From Pseudodesulfovibrio sp. zrk46 (GTDB lineage Bacteria; Desulfobacterota; Desulfovibrionia; Desulfovibrionales; Desulfovibrionaceae): a stretch of 64,000 bases of DNA. Made by a program: the position numbers and the translations under genes. The stretch covers positions 1,862,001 to 1,926,000 of the forward strand of contig NZ_CP051216.1 in NCBI RefSeq assembly GCF_012516435.1, written 5' to 3'. Numbering within the stretch: position 1 is the first letter of the stretch; every line of letters begins with the position of its first letter. This document shows, piece after piece, positions 8,566-16,731 of this stretch. Under the pieces are notes generated by a model. It was not told where the DNA came from. It saw only the letters and a list, made by a program, of their open reading frames with translations, and did no database searches.

Positions 8566-8800
8566 GAGTGGACGAGCAGGGCTGCCTGCCCTGCACCCGG
8601 CCAAAGGCCGAGGGCCTTTGGAATCCCATCTGCGCCTGTCGGCGCAAAAGTTGATTATATAAATAAAACAACGCCTAGCATGACGTGTTGCTTCGAGCGA
8701 AGCGAGCGACAAAAGGTTTAGGAGATTCTTAAGAACCCTTTTCCCAAAGGGTTCTTAAGCCGTCGGAGACGCCTCTCCGGCGAGGAGGCCCCCGGCAGGG
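8566..8800. repeat. Composite intergenic repeat (mosaic of palindromic modules), copy 1
   Basis: The 306 bp between rsmI and bioB hold no gene but are almost entirely repeat modules. In order: a CAGGG/CCCTG palindrome (8570-8596), a module with GCGCCTGTCGGCGC and a GGATTCCAAAGG-type palindrome read on the minus strand (8599-8646), an A+T-rich linker with GCTTCGAGCGAAGCGAGC (8690-8710), and an AAGAACCC hairpin followed by TTCTTAAGCCGTCGGAGACG (8731-8800). The same modules in the same order, on the opposite strand, occupy 55224-55492. Parts recur at 10436-10520 and 33788-34085. Confidence 0.85.
8731..8756. terminator. Hairpin with AAGAACCCTTT arms, possible terminator within the repeat
   Basis: AAGAACCCTTT and AAAGGGTTCTT form an 11-bp perfect stem with a four-base loop (TCCC). 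Its equivalent in the 55224-55492 copy (55265-55288) has a compensated stem with different bases but the same pairing, suggesting selection on structure. No clean U-tract follows, so factor-independent termination is not assured. Confidence 0.4.
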
Positions 8801-8833
8801 CTCTTAGGCAAAGCCGGCGGCACAAACAAAATT

Positions 8834-9811
8834 ATGAGCCTTAAATCCATACACGGTAAGGTCCTGAACGGGACACCGCTTACCGAATCCGACATCCAGT
8901 ACATCGTAGACCTTCCCGACGATCGCCTCGGCGAACTGTCGGCCTGCGCCCATTCGATCCGCCAAACCCACTTCAAACAGGAACTGGGTCTGTGCGCGAT
9001 CATCAACGCCAAATCCGGCACCTGCTCCGAGAACTGTTCGTTCTGCGCCCAGTCGGGCCACCATGGAGCGGAAAGCCCGGAATACCCGCTGCTGCCCATT
9101 GAAGATATCGTGGAGGCGGGCAGAAAGGCGCAAAACCACGGCGTGACACGCTTCGGCGTGGTGGCCAGCGGCAAACTGGTGGGTAGGGACGACCTCGCGG
9201 GATTCACCGAAGCCGTGCGCGGCTTGGCCAAGCTGGGCATCAAGCCGGACCTGTCACCGGGAATTCTGGACCGTTCGCAACTAAAGGCGTTGAAAAAAGA
9301 AGGCCTGAAAGGGTACCATCACAATCTGGAAACTTCGGCTTCGTTCTTTCCGAAGATGTGTACCACGCACGCCTATGAAGAGGACGTGCGGGCGGTGCGA
9401 GCCGGAATGGACGCCGGATTGTACGTCTGCTCGGGCGGTATCTTCGGCATTGGTGAATCCTGGACAGACCGGGTGGAGCTGGCCATGCTGCTCAAAGAAC
9501 TGGGCGTGCCGTCGGTTCCCATGAATTTTCTGCATCCGATTGCAGGTACACCGCTGGAGAAACAGCCGGTCCTGTCGCCCGAAGAGGCGCTCAAGATCGT
9601 GGCGCTTTACCGGTTCCTGCTGCCGGATCGGACTTTGCGTATTTGCGGCGGCCGTCCCACCGTGTTTGGTGCGGAGCGGCGCAAGGAGTTGCTGACCTCG
9701 GGCATGAACGGCCTGATGGTGGGCGACTACCTGACCACCAGCGGCGGCGACGTGCTGGCTGATCTGGACGAAATCCGCGAGGCCGAACTGGTTCCGGAAA
9801 TTCTTGGATAG
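8834..9811 (+). CDS. bioB: Biotin synthase BioB
   Basis: A 325-residue radical SAM enzyme inserting sulfur into dethiobiotin. The cluster motif is NAKSGTCSENCSFCAQSGHH near residues 57-76 (C-x3-C-x2-C), followed by YHHNLETSASFFPKMC and a C-terminal RICGGRPTVFGAERRK that are family landmarks for substrate and the auxiliary 2Fe-2S cluster. No good Shine-Dalgarno precedes the ATG; the repeat ends about 30 bp before it. It is followed 9 bp later by bioY, so synthesis and uptake of biotin share a transcript. No bioA, D or F is seen nearby. Confidence 0.95.
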   Translation: MSLKSIHGKVLNGTPLTESDIQYIVDLPDDRLGELSACAHSIRQTHFKQELGLCAIINAKSGTCSENCSFCAQSGHHGAESPEYPLLPIEDIVEAGRKAQNHGVTRFGVVASGKLVGRDDLAGFTEAVRGLAKLGIKPDLSPGILDRSQLKALKKEGLKGYHHNLETSASFFPKMCTTHAYEEDVRAVRAGMDAGLYVCSGGIFGIGESWTDRVELAMLLKELGVPSVPMNFLHPIAGTPLEKQPVLSPEEALKIVALYRFLLPDRTLRICGGRPTVFGAERRKELLTSGMNGLMVGDYLTTSGGDVLADLDEIREAELVPEILG

Positions 9812-9820
9812 GAGTGAGTC

Positions 9821-10372
9821 ATGAAGAGTAATACGCTCACTGATCTGCATATGCTGGTCTGGACTTCGCTCATGGCAGCCACCATCAGCGCGGGCGCGTA
9901 TCTGATCGTGCCCGTAGGTCCAGTGCCTGTCTCCATGCAGCCGCTCTTCGTCTTTCTTGCCGGATATGTGCTCGGCCCCAAACGTGGCGCCATTGCCGTG
10001 GGCCTCTATCTGTTGGCAGGCACCATCGGATTGCCCGTGTTCGCGGGCGGCAAGTCCGGCCTTGGCCATTTGCTCGGTCCTACGGGCGGCTATCTCTTCG
10101 GGTTTGCGGCGTCCGCGTATGTTTGCGGCTATGCCCGGCGGGAGTCTGCAACTATCCCGTGGCGCAAGGGTCTTGCCTATGGCGCGCTCGCACTTATTGC
10201 TGTATACGGTATCGGTGCGGTCTGGTTGAAGATTGCCCTGTCCATGACGTTTGAAAAGGCCATACTGGTTGGTGTGGTGCCGTTCATCGTCTGGGATGCG
10301 GGCAAGGTCGTACTGGCCCTGATGTGCAGCCGATATCTGGCAAAGTATCGACTGTTGCCGGGGCAGAGGTAG
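9821..10372 (+). CDS. bioY: Biotin transporter BioY (ECF substrate-binding component)
   Basis: A 183-residue integral membrane protein with about six hydrophobic segments. It carries the BioY pattern: VGPVPVSMQPLFVFLAGYVLGPKRGAIAVGLYLLAGTIGLPVF near residues 29-75, then GPTGGYLFGF. BioY binds biotin in the membrane as the S component of an energy-coupling-factor transporter, or works alone. AGGAG precedes the ATG. It follows bioB by 9 bp. No EcfA or EcfT gene is adjacent. Confidence 0.93.
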   Translation: MKSNTLTDLHMLVWTSLMAATISAGAYLIVPVGPVPVSMQPLFVFLAGYVLGPKRGAIAVGLYLLAGTIGLPVFAGGKSGLGHLLGPTGGYLFGFAASAYVCGYARRESATIPWRKGLAYGALALIAVYGIGAVWLKIALSMTFEKAILVGVVPFIVWDAGKVVLALMCSRYLAKYRLLPGQR

Positions 10373-10435
10373 GAGAGGCCTGCCCGAGACGCGCTTCGTT
10401 CATAGAGAACCTAGTGCAATTATTGAAACAACCTT

Positions 10436-10520
10436 GCGCCGACAGGCGCACAATGGGATTCCAAAGGGTATAGCCCTTTGGCCGCCGGGGGCGAAGACAC
10501 CCGACAATCGCCGCGAGCGG
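10436..10520. repeat. Mosaic palindromic repeat, copy 2 (plus orientation)
   Basis: The bioY to EIID gap carries GCGCCGACAGGCGC, then a GGGATTCC element leading into a CCAAAGGGTATAGCCCTTTGG palindrome split here as CCAAAGGG / CCCTTTGG, then a GCCGCCGGGGGCGAA stretch. The same run is found at 55420-55492 on the same strand and, on the minus strand, at 8599-8646 and 33788-33870. The remaining bases of this gap show nothing else recognisable. Confidence 0.8.
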
Positions 10521-10561
10521 CATCCCTGTCTGATTTAATATAAGAAAACTTGGAATACACC

Positions 10562-11326
10562 GTGCATAATCCCGACTCCCACGCCATGGCTTATTGCCGC
10601 AGCTTTTTCCGCTGCTATTTGGCTGGTGCGGGCTTCAATACGCGCGGCCTGCAGAATATCGGGCTGGTGTTTGCCATGCAGCCCGGGCTGAAGGCGATCC
10701 ATACCGATCCCAAGGAGCTCAAGGCAGCGCAGAAACGGTACGTACGACACTATCAGTCACACCCGTTCTGGATGCCATGCATGGTGGGCATCCTGTTGAA
10801 CGTGGAGAGCGCCATCGCGGCAGGTCGGTTCCCGGCAAAGATGTTAACCAAGGTCAAGGATACCACCTCGTATACCTTGTCCGCCTTGGGTGACTCCGTA
10901 TTTGCCGGCAGCATGCTGATCTTCTGGGCGCTCATGACCATCTGCCTGCTGCTGTCCGGCTGGGATACGGCGGCCCTGCTGTTTGGTCTAAGCATCTTCA
11001 CGGCATTGCAGGTCTTCCGGCTGTACTCGTTCATATGCGGGGTCCGGCAGGGCTTCAAATTCCTGGAACGGCTGAAACGATGGGACCTCATCAACTGGGG
11101 GCGGCGGGTCAAGTACCTCAATGCCGCGCTCCTGGTCTGGCTGTGGACCCTGATTTGGCCGAGGCCCTACGACTGGTGGGAATGGCTCATCGGTGTAGGG
11201 GCGCTCATGTTGTTTGGCCGGTTTGTCCGTATGGGCATGGTCTCCCGCGTGTTCGCGGTGGCCATATTCGTAGCGTTGATAGATTCATTCCCGGTCATAG
11301 AGCAGTGGGTAAGAAACGCGCTTTAA
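10562..11326 (+). CDS. PTS system mannose/fructose/sorbose-family EIID component, orphan
   Basis: A membrane protein of about 254 residues. It shows the EIID features: NTRGLQNIGLVFAMQPGL near residues 25-42, HPFWMPCMVGILLNVE, then DTTSYTLSALGDSVFAGS and several C-terminal hydrophobic helices. In mannose-type PTS, EIID with EIIC forms the sugar channel. I use GTG 10562 because GGA lies 7 bp upstream; TTG 10550 is the other option. HPr and enzyme I follow, but no EIIA, EIIB or EIIC is present here. In Desulfovibrio-type bacteria such partial systems may serve regulation more than sugar uptake (inference). It is somewhat shorter than typical EIID. Confidence 0.8.
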   Translation: MHNPDSHAMAYCRSFFRCYLAGAGFNTRGLQNIGLVFAMQPGLKAIHTDPKELKAAQKRYVRHYQSHPFWMPCMVGILLNVESAIAAGRFPAKMLTKVKDTTSYTLSALGDSVFAGSMLIFWALMTICLLLSGWDTAALLFGLSIFTALQVFRLYSFICGVRQGFKFLERLKRWDLINWGRRVKYLNAALLVWLWTLIWPRPYDWWEWLIGVGALMLFGRFVRMGMVSRVFAVAIFVALIDSFPVIEQWVRNAL

Positions 11327-11383
11327 CTTGTTATTTTCGCCCCAATCAGCCATATAGTGGGGTGGAACAAGATTAGGATATAT

Positions 11384-11686
11384 ATGAATACCAACAATCA
11401 AACCAACAGCGACGGGGGAAACGTCCAGTCCCGCCTGGTCATCGTTGCCAACGAGCACGGGTTGCATGCCCGGCCCGCAGGTAAGCTGGCTCAGCAGGCG
11501 CAGGCCTTTGAGGCGGACATCCTCCTCGTGTATGACGAACAGGAAGTGGATGCCAAATCCATCCTCGACGTGTTGACCCTGGCCGCCGGGCCGGGTGAAA
11601 AGCTGGAAATCCGCGCATCCGGCAGCGATGCCGAACAGGCCGCGGATGCCCTGCAAACCCTGTTTGCAAATAAGTTCGAAGAGTAA
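11384..11686 (+). CDS. ptsH: Phosphocarrier protein HPr
   Basis: A 100-residue protein started at ATG 11384 with AGGA six bases upstream. The active-site motif HGLHARPAG places the phosphorylated His at residue 28, and the AKSILDVLTLAA segment puts a Ser at residue 59, 31 residues later, the same distance as His15 and Ser46 in model HPr. The Ser matches the HPr-kinase target motif, though no HPr kinase is seen in this window. An N-terminal extension of about 13 residues (NTNNQTNSDGG) is polar and probably disordered. It is 3 bp upstream of ptsI. Confidence 0.94.
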   Translation: MNTNNQTNSDGGNVQSRLVIVANEHGLHARPAGKLAQQAQAFEADILLVYDEQEVDAKSILDVLTLAAGPGEKLEIRASGSDAEQAADALQTLFANKFEE

Positions 11687-11689
11687 AAC

Positions 11690-13474
11690 ATGGCCGACAA
11701 GATCCTTTCGGGCATATCCGTTGCCACCGGCATAGCTATCGGCAAGGCGTTTTTCGTCAACCGGAATCATAAGGCGCACCTGCCGCGCCAGACCGTGAGC
11801 GCCGATCAGGTGGCTAACGAGATATCTCTGCTCCACGATGCTTTTGCCCTGGTGGAGGCGGAGTTGAGCGCGACCCGTGAGCATGTTCCCGCAGAGCTCA
11901 AGGATTACGGCCTGCTCATCGACACCCATATCCTCATGCTCAAGGACCCGAAATTGTCCGGCACCGCAGAGGAATATATCAAGAGCCTTGGTCTGAACGC
12001 GGCCTGGGCGTTGGAAAAAGCCGTAGCCGATCAGGAGGCCGCCTTCGGGGCCATCGATGACCCGTATATCCGCGAACGCATGCAGGATGTGCGTGTGGTG
12101 GCGGATAAGGTGCAGGCCAAACTCATCGGCCATGAAGCCGATCTGGAAGCCCTGTCGGGGCGCGCCATCATCATGGCTCACGACCTGACTCCGGCGGATA
12201 CCGTGGAACTGCAGGTGGACAAGATCATGGGCTTTGCCACGGTCTGCGGCGGCAAGACCTCGCACACCGGCATCATGGCCCGTTCCCTTGCCATCCCCGC
12301 TCTGGTGGGCGTGGACAAGCTGGAGGATTACGTCAACGACGGCGACCTCGTGGTCATCGACGGTCTGTCCGGCAAGATCGTGGTCAATCCCACCGACGAC
12401 GAGCTCGAAGAATACAACGAGCGCGCCGCTTTCTTTGAGGACTATTCCCGCAAGATCAAGCGGCACTGCCAGTTGCCAGCCGAAACCTTTGACGGCTCCC
12501 GTGTCAAGGTCATGGCCAACATCGAGCTGGTGGAAGAAGTGGCCTCGGTCATCGATAACGGCGGCGAAGGCGTTGGGCTGTACCGCACGGAATACGCGTA
12601 CCTCAATCGCACCGAGCTGCCCGACGAGGATGAGCTGGCCGAAAAGTACATTGATCTGGCCGCCATCATGTCACCACGCAAGGTCATCTTCCGTACCCTT
12701 GATCTGGGGGCGGACAAGTTTATTTCCTCTTATGGCGAGCTGAACGAGGTCAATCCGGCCATGGGGCTGCGCGCCATCCGGTTCTGCCTGAAGCATCCCA
12801 AGCTGTTCAAGACACAGCTTCGGGCCATTCTGCGCGCTTCAGCTTATGGCAATGTCTCCCTCATGTTCCCCATGATTTCGGGTGTGAAGGAAGTGCGTCA
12901 GGCCAAGGCATGGCTAGCTCAGGCCAAGGCAGAGCTGCGCCGCGAGGGCGTGGAGTACGATCCCAACATCCCGGTGGGCATCATGATCGAGCTGCCTGCA
13001 GCCGTGATGATCGCAGAATATCTCGCTCAGGAAGTGGATTTCTTTTCCATCGGCACCAACGACCTGATTCAGTATTCCATCGGCGTGGACCGGACCAACC
13101 ACCACGTCTCGTATCTGTATCAGCCGTTGCATCCGGCCACGCTGCGCACCATCAAGTTGGTGGTTGACGCCGCGCATCAGGCAGGCATAGAAGTCTCCCT
13201 GTGTGGCGAAGTGGCGAGTGACCCGTTCTGCGTGCCCATCCTGCTCGGTATGGGCATTGATTCCATCTCGCTCACGCCTCAGGCTATTCCTGGCATCAAG
13301 CGCATTATCCGGCAGACCAACATGCATGACTGCCGCAAACTGCTCAAAGACGTCCTTGAATGCCGGACGGTAAGCCGTATCAACAATCTGGTGATGGATA
13401 ATATTTTCAAGCATTTCCCGGATGAGGTGTCCTTTTTCACCTCGCTCCTCGAAAACGACGAAGCCGGCTCCTAG
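11690..13474 (+). CDS. ptsI: Phosphoenolpyruvate-protein phosphotransferase (PTS enzyme I)
   Basis: A 594-residue protein of full family length. Phosphate is taken from PEP onto His192 in GGKTSHTGIMARSLAIP and passed to HPr. The PEP-binding TIM barrel is visible as MGLRAIRFCLKHP, SLMFPMISGVKEV and FFSIGTNDLIQY, and the catalytic Cys505 lies in SLCGEVASDP. The N-terminal HPr-binding helical region precedes the swivelling His domain. It is cotranscribed with ptsH (3-bp gap) and an EIID gene, giving a complete general PTS relay in one operon without a full sugar permease. Confidence 0.95.
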   Translation: MADKILSGISVATGIAIGKAFFVNRNHKAHLPRQTVSADQVANEISLLHDAFALVEAELSATREHVPAELKDYGLLIDTHILMLKDPKLSGTAEEYIKSLGLNAAWALEKAVADQEAAFGAIDDPYIRERMQDVRVVADKVQAKLIGHEADLEALSGRAIIMAHDLTPADTVELQVDKIMGFATVCGGKTSHTGIMARSLAIPALVGVDKLEDYVNDGDLVVIDGLSGKIVVNPTDDELEEYNERAAFFEDYSRKIKRHCQLPAETFDGSRVKVMANIELVEEVASVIDNGGEGVGLYRTEYAYLNRTELPDEDELAEKYIDLAAIMSPRKVIFRTLDLGADKFISSYGELNEVNPAMGLRAIRFCLKHPKLFKTQLRAILRASAYGNVSLMFPMISGVKEVRQAKAWLAQAKAELRREGVEYDPNIPVGIMIELPAAVMIAEYLAQEVDFFSIGTNDLIQYSIGVDRTNHHVSYLYQPLHPATLRTIKLVVDAAHQAGIEVSLCGEVASDPFCVPILLGMGIDSISLTPQAIPGIKRIIRQTNMHDCRKLLKDVLECRTVSRINNLVMDNIFKHFPDEVSFFTSLLENDEAGS

Positions 13475-13492
13475 GCCGCGCTCCTATATATC

Positions 13493-13972
13493 ATGGCAAA
13501 AAAGAAGAAGCATAAAACGTCGCCCAATACCATTGGCACGAACAAGCAGGCCCGCCGCCTGTATGAGATTCTCGAGACCTTTGAGGCAGGTATCTCCCTG
13601 CTCGGTTCCGAGGTCAAATCCTTGCGGGGCGGCCATGTCTCTTTCAAGGATGGATACGTTTCCTTCCACGATGGGTCGGCCTTTCTCGTAGGCGTGCATA
13701 TCGCCCCTTACGAGCAGACCGGTCCTTACGATCAGCACGATCCCGAACGGCGCCGCCGTTTGTTGTTGCACAAGCACGAGATCGAAGTGCTCCAGTCCAA
13801 GGTCGATCAGAAGGGACTCACAGTCGTGCCCATGAAAATGTATTTTTCCAAGGGCAAGGTGAAACTGCAGATCGGATTGGGCCGAGGTAAGAACGTCCAT
13901 TCCAAGAAGCAGGATTTGAAGGATCGCGATATCGCTCGCGACACCGCACGCCAGTTGGCTGCGTACAAATAG
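13493..13972 (+). CDS. smpB: SsrA-binding protein SmpB
   Basis: A 159-residue tmRNA-binding protein. It starts [45 protein letters not shown] and has the conserved [16 protein letters not shown] region and the basic tail with [17 protein letters not shown] that enters the empty mRNA channel in trans-translation. It begins 18 bp after ptsI with no clear Shine-Dalgarno, so it may be read from the PTS transcript or its own promoter. The tmRNA gene ssrA is not in the window. Confidence 0.95.
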   Translation: MAKKKKHKTSPNTIGTNKQARRLYEILETFEAGISLLGSEVKSLRGGHVSFKDGYVSFHDGSAFLVGVHIAPYEQTGPYDQHDPERRRRLLLHKHEIEVLQSKVDQKGLTVVPMKMYFSKGKVKLQIGLGRGKNVHSKKQDLKDRDIARDTARQLAAYK

Positions 13973-13985
13973 AATAAACTGTTCC

Positions 13986-14594
13986 GTGATTTCAGAGAGT
14001 CAAATTGAGATACTTCGGCAGGCTGTGCAGTTTAAGCGAATGGCCCATGAAGACAGGTTTCGTTCGATCTTTCAAACCGGCCTAAATATGGTAGAGCCAC
14101 ATAATGGGAATTCGTGTGGCTCTATTATTGGCGAGTTCGTCAAAGATGCTTCACAAGAAGTCGTTAAGTTTGGAACGGATGTTCAGAAGGAATTATTTGA
14201 AACTTTAGTGAAGCTGAATTTGGATATTTCCTGTGAAGAAGAGAAAAATCAATGCATGGGAATGATTGATTCTTTCTTCGATAGTGGTGACTATCTTAAA
14301 TCGTTTGATAATTTCTTGCTTTCACTGGAAAGATCCTATGCCAGATTTGGGGTGAAAATTGATGTGAGTACTACTCCCATTGATAATCAGCGTACATTGT
14401 TTGAAGTCGGGTATTTGAATAACACCAGACTAACAACACAGCGTATCTCTCATCAATTGGATATTCTTGTAGCCAAGAATGGTAAAGCGACTCTCCATGA
14501 ACTGCGCGGGTGTATTTCGTTTACGCCAAAACTTGGCCCGTTCGAACTTCATACGGACAAGATCCTATCGTTTTTGAAAAAGGTGATGAAGTAG
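13986..14594 (+). CDS. Unrecognised protein, A+T-rich gene
   Basis: A 202-residue protein beginning at GTG 13986, 13 bp after smpB. I do not recognise the family. It is soluble, with no signal peptide or membrane segment; predicted mostly helical in the first 110 residues, then a region with several beta-like stretches (RISHQLDILVAKNGKATLHELRG). The codon use is clearly more A+T rich than smpB before it or the gene after it, which suggests acquisition. Its stop overlaps the GTG of the next gene (TAGTG), so the two may be translationally coupled. The alternative frame opening at 14510 is a shadow of its 3' end. Confidence 0.55.
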   Translation: MISESQIEILRQAVQFKRMAHEDRFRSIFQTGLNMVEPHNGNSCGSIIGEFVKDASQEVVKFGTDVQKELFETLVKLNLDISCEEEKNQCMGMIDSFFDSGDYLKSFDNFLLSLERSYARFGVKIDVSTTPIDNQRTLFEVGYLNNTRLTTQRISHQLDILVAKNGKATLHELRGCISFTPKLGPFELHTDKILSFLKKVMK

Positions 14595-15046
14595 TGTTGA
14601 GGACCTACGAAGATCTCGTGAGTGCATGTCTTGCCAGCGGCAAGAACTATCATTTGCTGTATGTCTATATGAAGCGTGAGTTCGCTTCCCCAGAAATGCT
14701 CGCTGCCATGTTGCCCGATCAGGATGTGTCCGGCTTGCAGGAAATCTCCGCCATCCTGTTTGATGCCCATGAACCGGTCTATCCCGGTTTGACCTTTGAG
14801 CAGATGGCCGCCCATGCCGACGGTGTCACCACGGATTGGGATGTGGTCTTTATCCTCACGGCCCGCAATGAGAGCAACAAGCCGCTGACCGACGAGCAGG
14901 CCAAAAAACACCTCGCTGACATGCGTGAAAAGATCATGGCCGGTGAATTCCCGGTGGGTGCTCCCATATTCGACCGAAATGGTGATCTCAAAGCTCTCGA
15001 CAAGGCTGCTCCCATTCAAATGGCGGCAACCGGAAGGTTGAACTAA
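14594..15046 (+). CDS. Conserved-looking hypothetical protein
   Basis: About 150 residues starting at GTG 14594 (or TTG 14597), with GGTGAT about six bases upstream inside the previous gene. The protein starts LRTYEDLVSACLASGKNYHLLYVYMKRE and contains LFDAHEPVYPGLTFEQMAAHAD and WDVVFILTARNESNKPLTDEQAKKHLADM. It has normal local base composition and codon use, unlike the gene before it. It is soluble with no known motif that I recognise. A strong terminator follows at 15076-15112, closing the transcript. Confidence 0.6.
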   Translation: MLRTYEDLVSACLASGKNYHLLYVYMKREFASPEMLAAMLPDQDVSGLQEISAILFDAHEPVYPGLTFEQMAAHADGVTTDWDVVFILTARNESNKPLTDEQAKKHLADMREKIMAGEFPVGAPIFDRNGDLKALDKAAPIQMAATGRLN

Positions 15047-15075
15047 GTCCGTTGGATGGAAACAACTGATTGTAA

Positions 15076-15112
15076 CGAGCCCGGAAGCATGCTTCCGGGC
15101 TCGTTTCTTTTT
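15076..15112 (+). terminator. Rho-independent terminator
   Basis: CGAGCCCGGAAGC (15076-15088) and GCTTCCGGGCTCG (15091-15103) form a near-continuous perfect stem, followed by TTTCTTTTT. It ends the smpB-downstream gene pair before the GlcD-like gene. Confidence 0.93.
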
Positions 15113-15169
15113 AGCTGGTACCAAGTTCATCGTGGGCACCCTGATGGTGCCATTTACGGAGGACGGTGA

Positions 15170-16600
15170 TTGATTGACACGCTTCCATCGCCGCCGTACT
15201 TTCAGCCTATGCCCAACTATCCAAAATCGCTGACATCCGCACATAAGCGGTTCCTGAAAGGCCTCTTCCCGGACGAGGACTGTTTGCTGTCGCCTGAACA
15301 AATGGCGCCGTTCTCGGCCGATGCGAGCCTGGAGCGCGCCATGCCGTGGGGCGTGGTCCGGCCTCAGAGCCGTGAGCAGATCGAGGAACTGTTGAAATGG
15401 GCGCAGACGGAACGCATGCCGATCTACGGCAGGGCGCGGGGAACAGGCAGAGTGGGCAACGCCGTGCCGAGTCTGGGCGGTCTCGTGGTCTCCATGCTCA
15501 AGATGAACCGTGTGCTGGAGGTGGACGAATACGATGCCATCGCCGTGACACAACCGGGCGTGATTACGTCGGATTTGCAGAACATCTGCGCGGAAAAGAA
15601 GATGTTTTACCCACCGGATCCGGCGAGTGTGCGTATTTCCACCATTGGCGGCAACGTGTCCACTTGCGCGGGCGGGTTGAAGGCCGTGAAGTACGGCGTG
15701 ACGCGCGACTGGGTGCTGGGGCTGGAAGCGGTGCTACCGGGCGGCAAGGTCATGCGCAGCGGCGGGCGCTCACATAAAGATGTAGTAGGCCTCGATCTAA
15801 CGAGGCTCTTCGTGGGGGCCAATGGCAAACTGGGCCTGATCACGGAGATTACGGTCAAACTCATTCCTCTGCCCGAGGCGTCGGCATCTGTGTTGGTGGG
15901 GTTCTCTGACTTGCAATCGTCATTGGAAGGCGCCAAAGCTGTATTCCAATCGGGCGTGCTCCCTGCGGCGTGTGAGTTCATGGATAGAATCACGCTGGAG
16001 GCCGTGCGGCAGGGCGAGGAGGAGATCCCGTTGGCGGACAGTGCCGAGGCCGCATTGCTGTTCAAGCTGGATGGCACCGAAGAGGGCGTGAATGCCGAGG
16101 TGCGGCAACTGGTCAAGGCGTTGGAGCCGCAAAAGCCGGTGTCCATCGAGACCGGGCGTGGCGTTGAAGAAGAGCGCATCTGGACCGTACGGCGGGGTAT
16201 TTCTCCTGCAGCATTCCGTATCAAACCCACCAAACTCGCCGAGGATATTTCCGTGCCGCGTTCCCGCGTGGCCGAGGCTGTTGAGCGCGCCCACAAGATC
16301 GGGGAGAGTCATGATCTGACCGTGCTCTGTTTCGGGCATCTGGGCGATGGCAACATTCATGTGAATATCATGCATGACGGCGAAAACAGCGACGAAGTGA
16401 AGCGGGCGCACATCGCCAAGAACGAGGTCTTCCGACTGGCCGTGGAACTGGGAGGCACCATCTCCGGCGAGCATGGAACCGGGCTGACCAAGGCCTATTT
16501 CGTGCCCGAACAACTTCCTGCGCTCAATGTGCAAATTATGAACTCCATCAAGTCTATTTTTGATCCCCAGAACATCATGAACCCTGGTAAGGGGTGGTAA
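15170..16600 (+). CDS. FAD-linked 2-hydroxyacid oxidase, GlcD/D-lactate dehydrogenase-like
   Basis: A 476-residue flavoprotein. The FAD_binding_4 domain (about residues 45-190) includes GRARGTGRVGNAVPSLGGLVVSML, PPDPASVRISTIGGNVSTCAGG and KYGVTRDWVLGLEAVLPGG. The FAD-oxidase_C domain ends in the family pattern GHLGDGNIHVNI, then GGTISGEHGTGLTKA and SIFDPQNIMNPGKGW. TTG 15170 is the start because GGAGG lies exactly 7 bp upstream; ATG 15209 would lose the ribosome site. In sulfate reducers such enzymes oxidise lactate, glycolate or other 2-hydroxyacids with an Fe-S partner. The plausible partner, a GlcF-like protein, is two genes downstream (18715). The substrate is not determinable from sequence. 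Confidence 0.85.
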   Translation: MIDTLPSPPYFQPMPNYPKSLTSAHKRFLKGLFPDEDCLLSPEQMAPFSADASLERAMPWGVVRPQSREQIEELLKWAQTERMPIYGRARGTGRVGNAVPSLGGLVVSMLKMNRVLEVDEYDAIAVTQPGVITSDLQNICAEKKMFYPPDPASVRISTIGGNVSTCAGGLKAVKYGVTRDWVLGLEAVLPGGKVMRSGGRSHKDVVGLDLTRLFVGANGKLGLITEITVKLIPLPEASASVLVGFSDLQSSLEGAKAVFQSGVLPAACEFMDRITLEAVRQGEEEIPLADSAEAALLFKLDGTEEGVNAEVRQLVKALEPQKPVSIETGRGVEEERIWTVRRGISPAAFRIKPTKLAEDISVPRSRVAEAVERAHKIGESHDLTVLCFGHLGDGNIHVNIMHDGENSDEVKRAHIAKNEVFRLAVELGGTISGEHGTGLTKAYFVPEQLPALNVQIMNSIKSIFDPQNIMNPGKGW

Positions 16601-16625
16601 TAAATAGTGTTCAAACAGTCGTTTA

Positions 16626-16680
16626 GTGCAAAGATGTAAATAGTTATCAGTCTATATTTAGACTGGGATAATCTTTGCAC
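16626..16680. promoter_or_regulatory. Nested inverted repeat between the GlcD-like gene and the GNAT gene
   Basis: Outer arms GTGCAAAGAT (16626-16635) and ATCTTTGCAC (16671-16680) are perfect 10-bp inverted repeats. Nested inside is a second perfect inverted repeat, CAGTCTA (16648-16654) and TAGACTG (16659-16665) around TATT. There is no U-tract, so it does not look like an intrinsic terminator. It could be a double operator or an RNA structure processed within the operon. The start of the GNAT gene follows 51 bp later with an AGGAGG site. Confidence 0.6.
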
Positions 16681-16731
16681 AAGTTCTCCTGACTTCGCAG
16701 GACGCGGAGTGACAAGCATCAGGAGGACGCT

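Noticed and set aside
10550-10561. TTG start for the EIID protein
   Set aside because: No ribosome site precedes it; GTG 10562 has GGA at a suitable distance. Kept only as an alternative.
13973-15075. Possible ssrA (tmRNA) gene or integrase next to smpB
   Set aside because: No ANDENYALAA-like tag reading frame, tRNA-like ends or integrase gene were visible.
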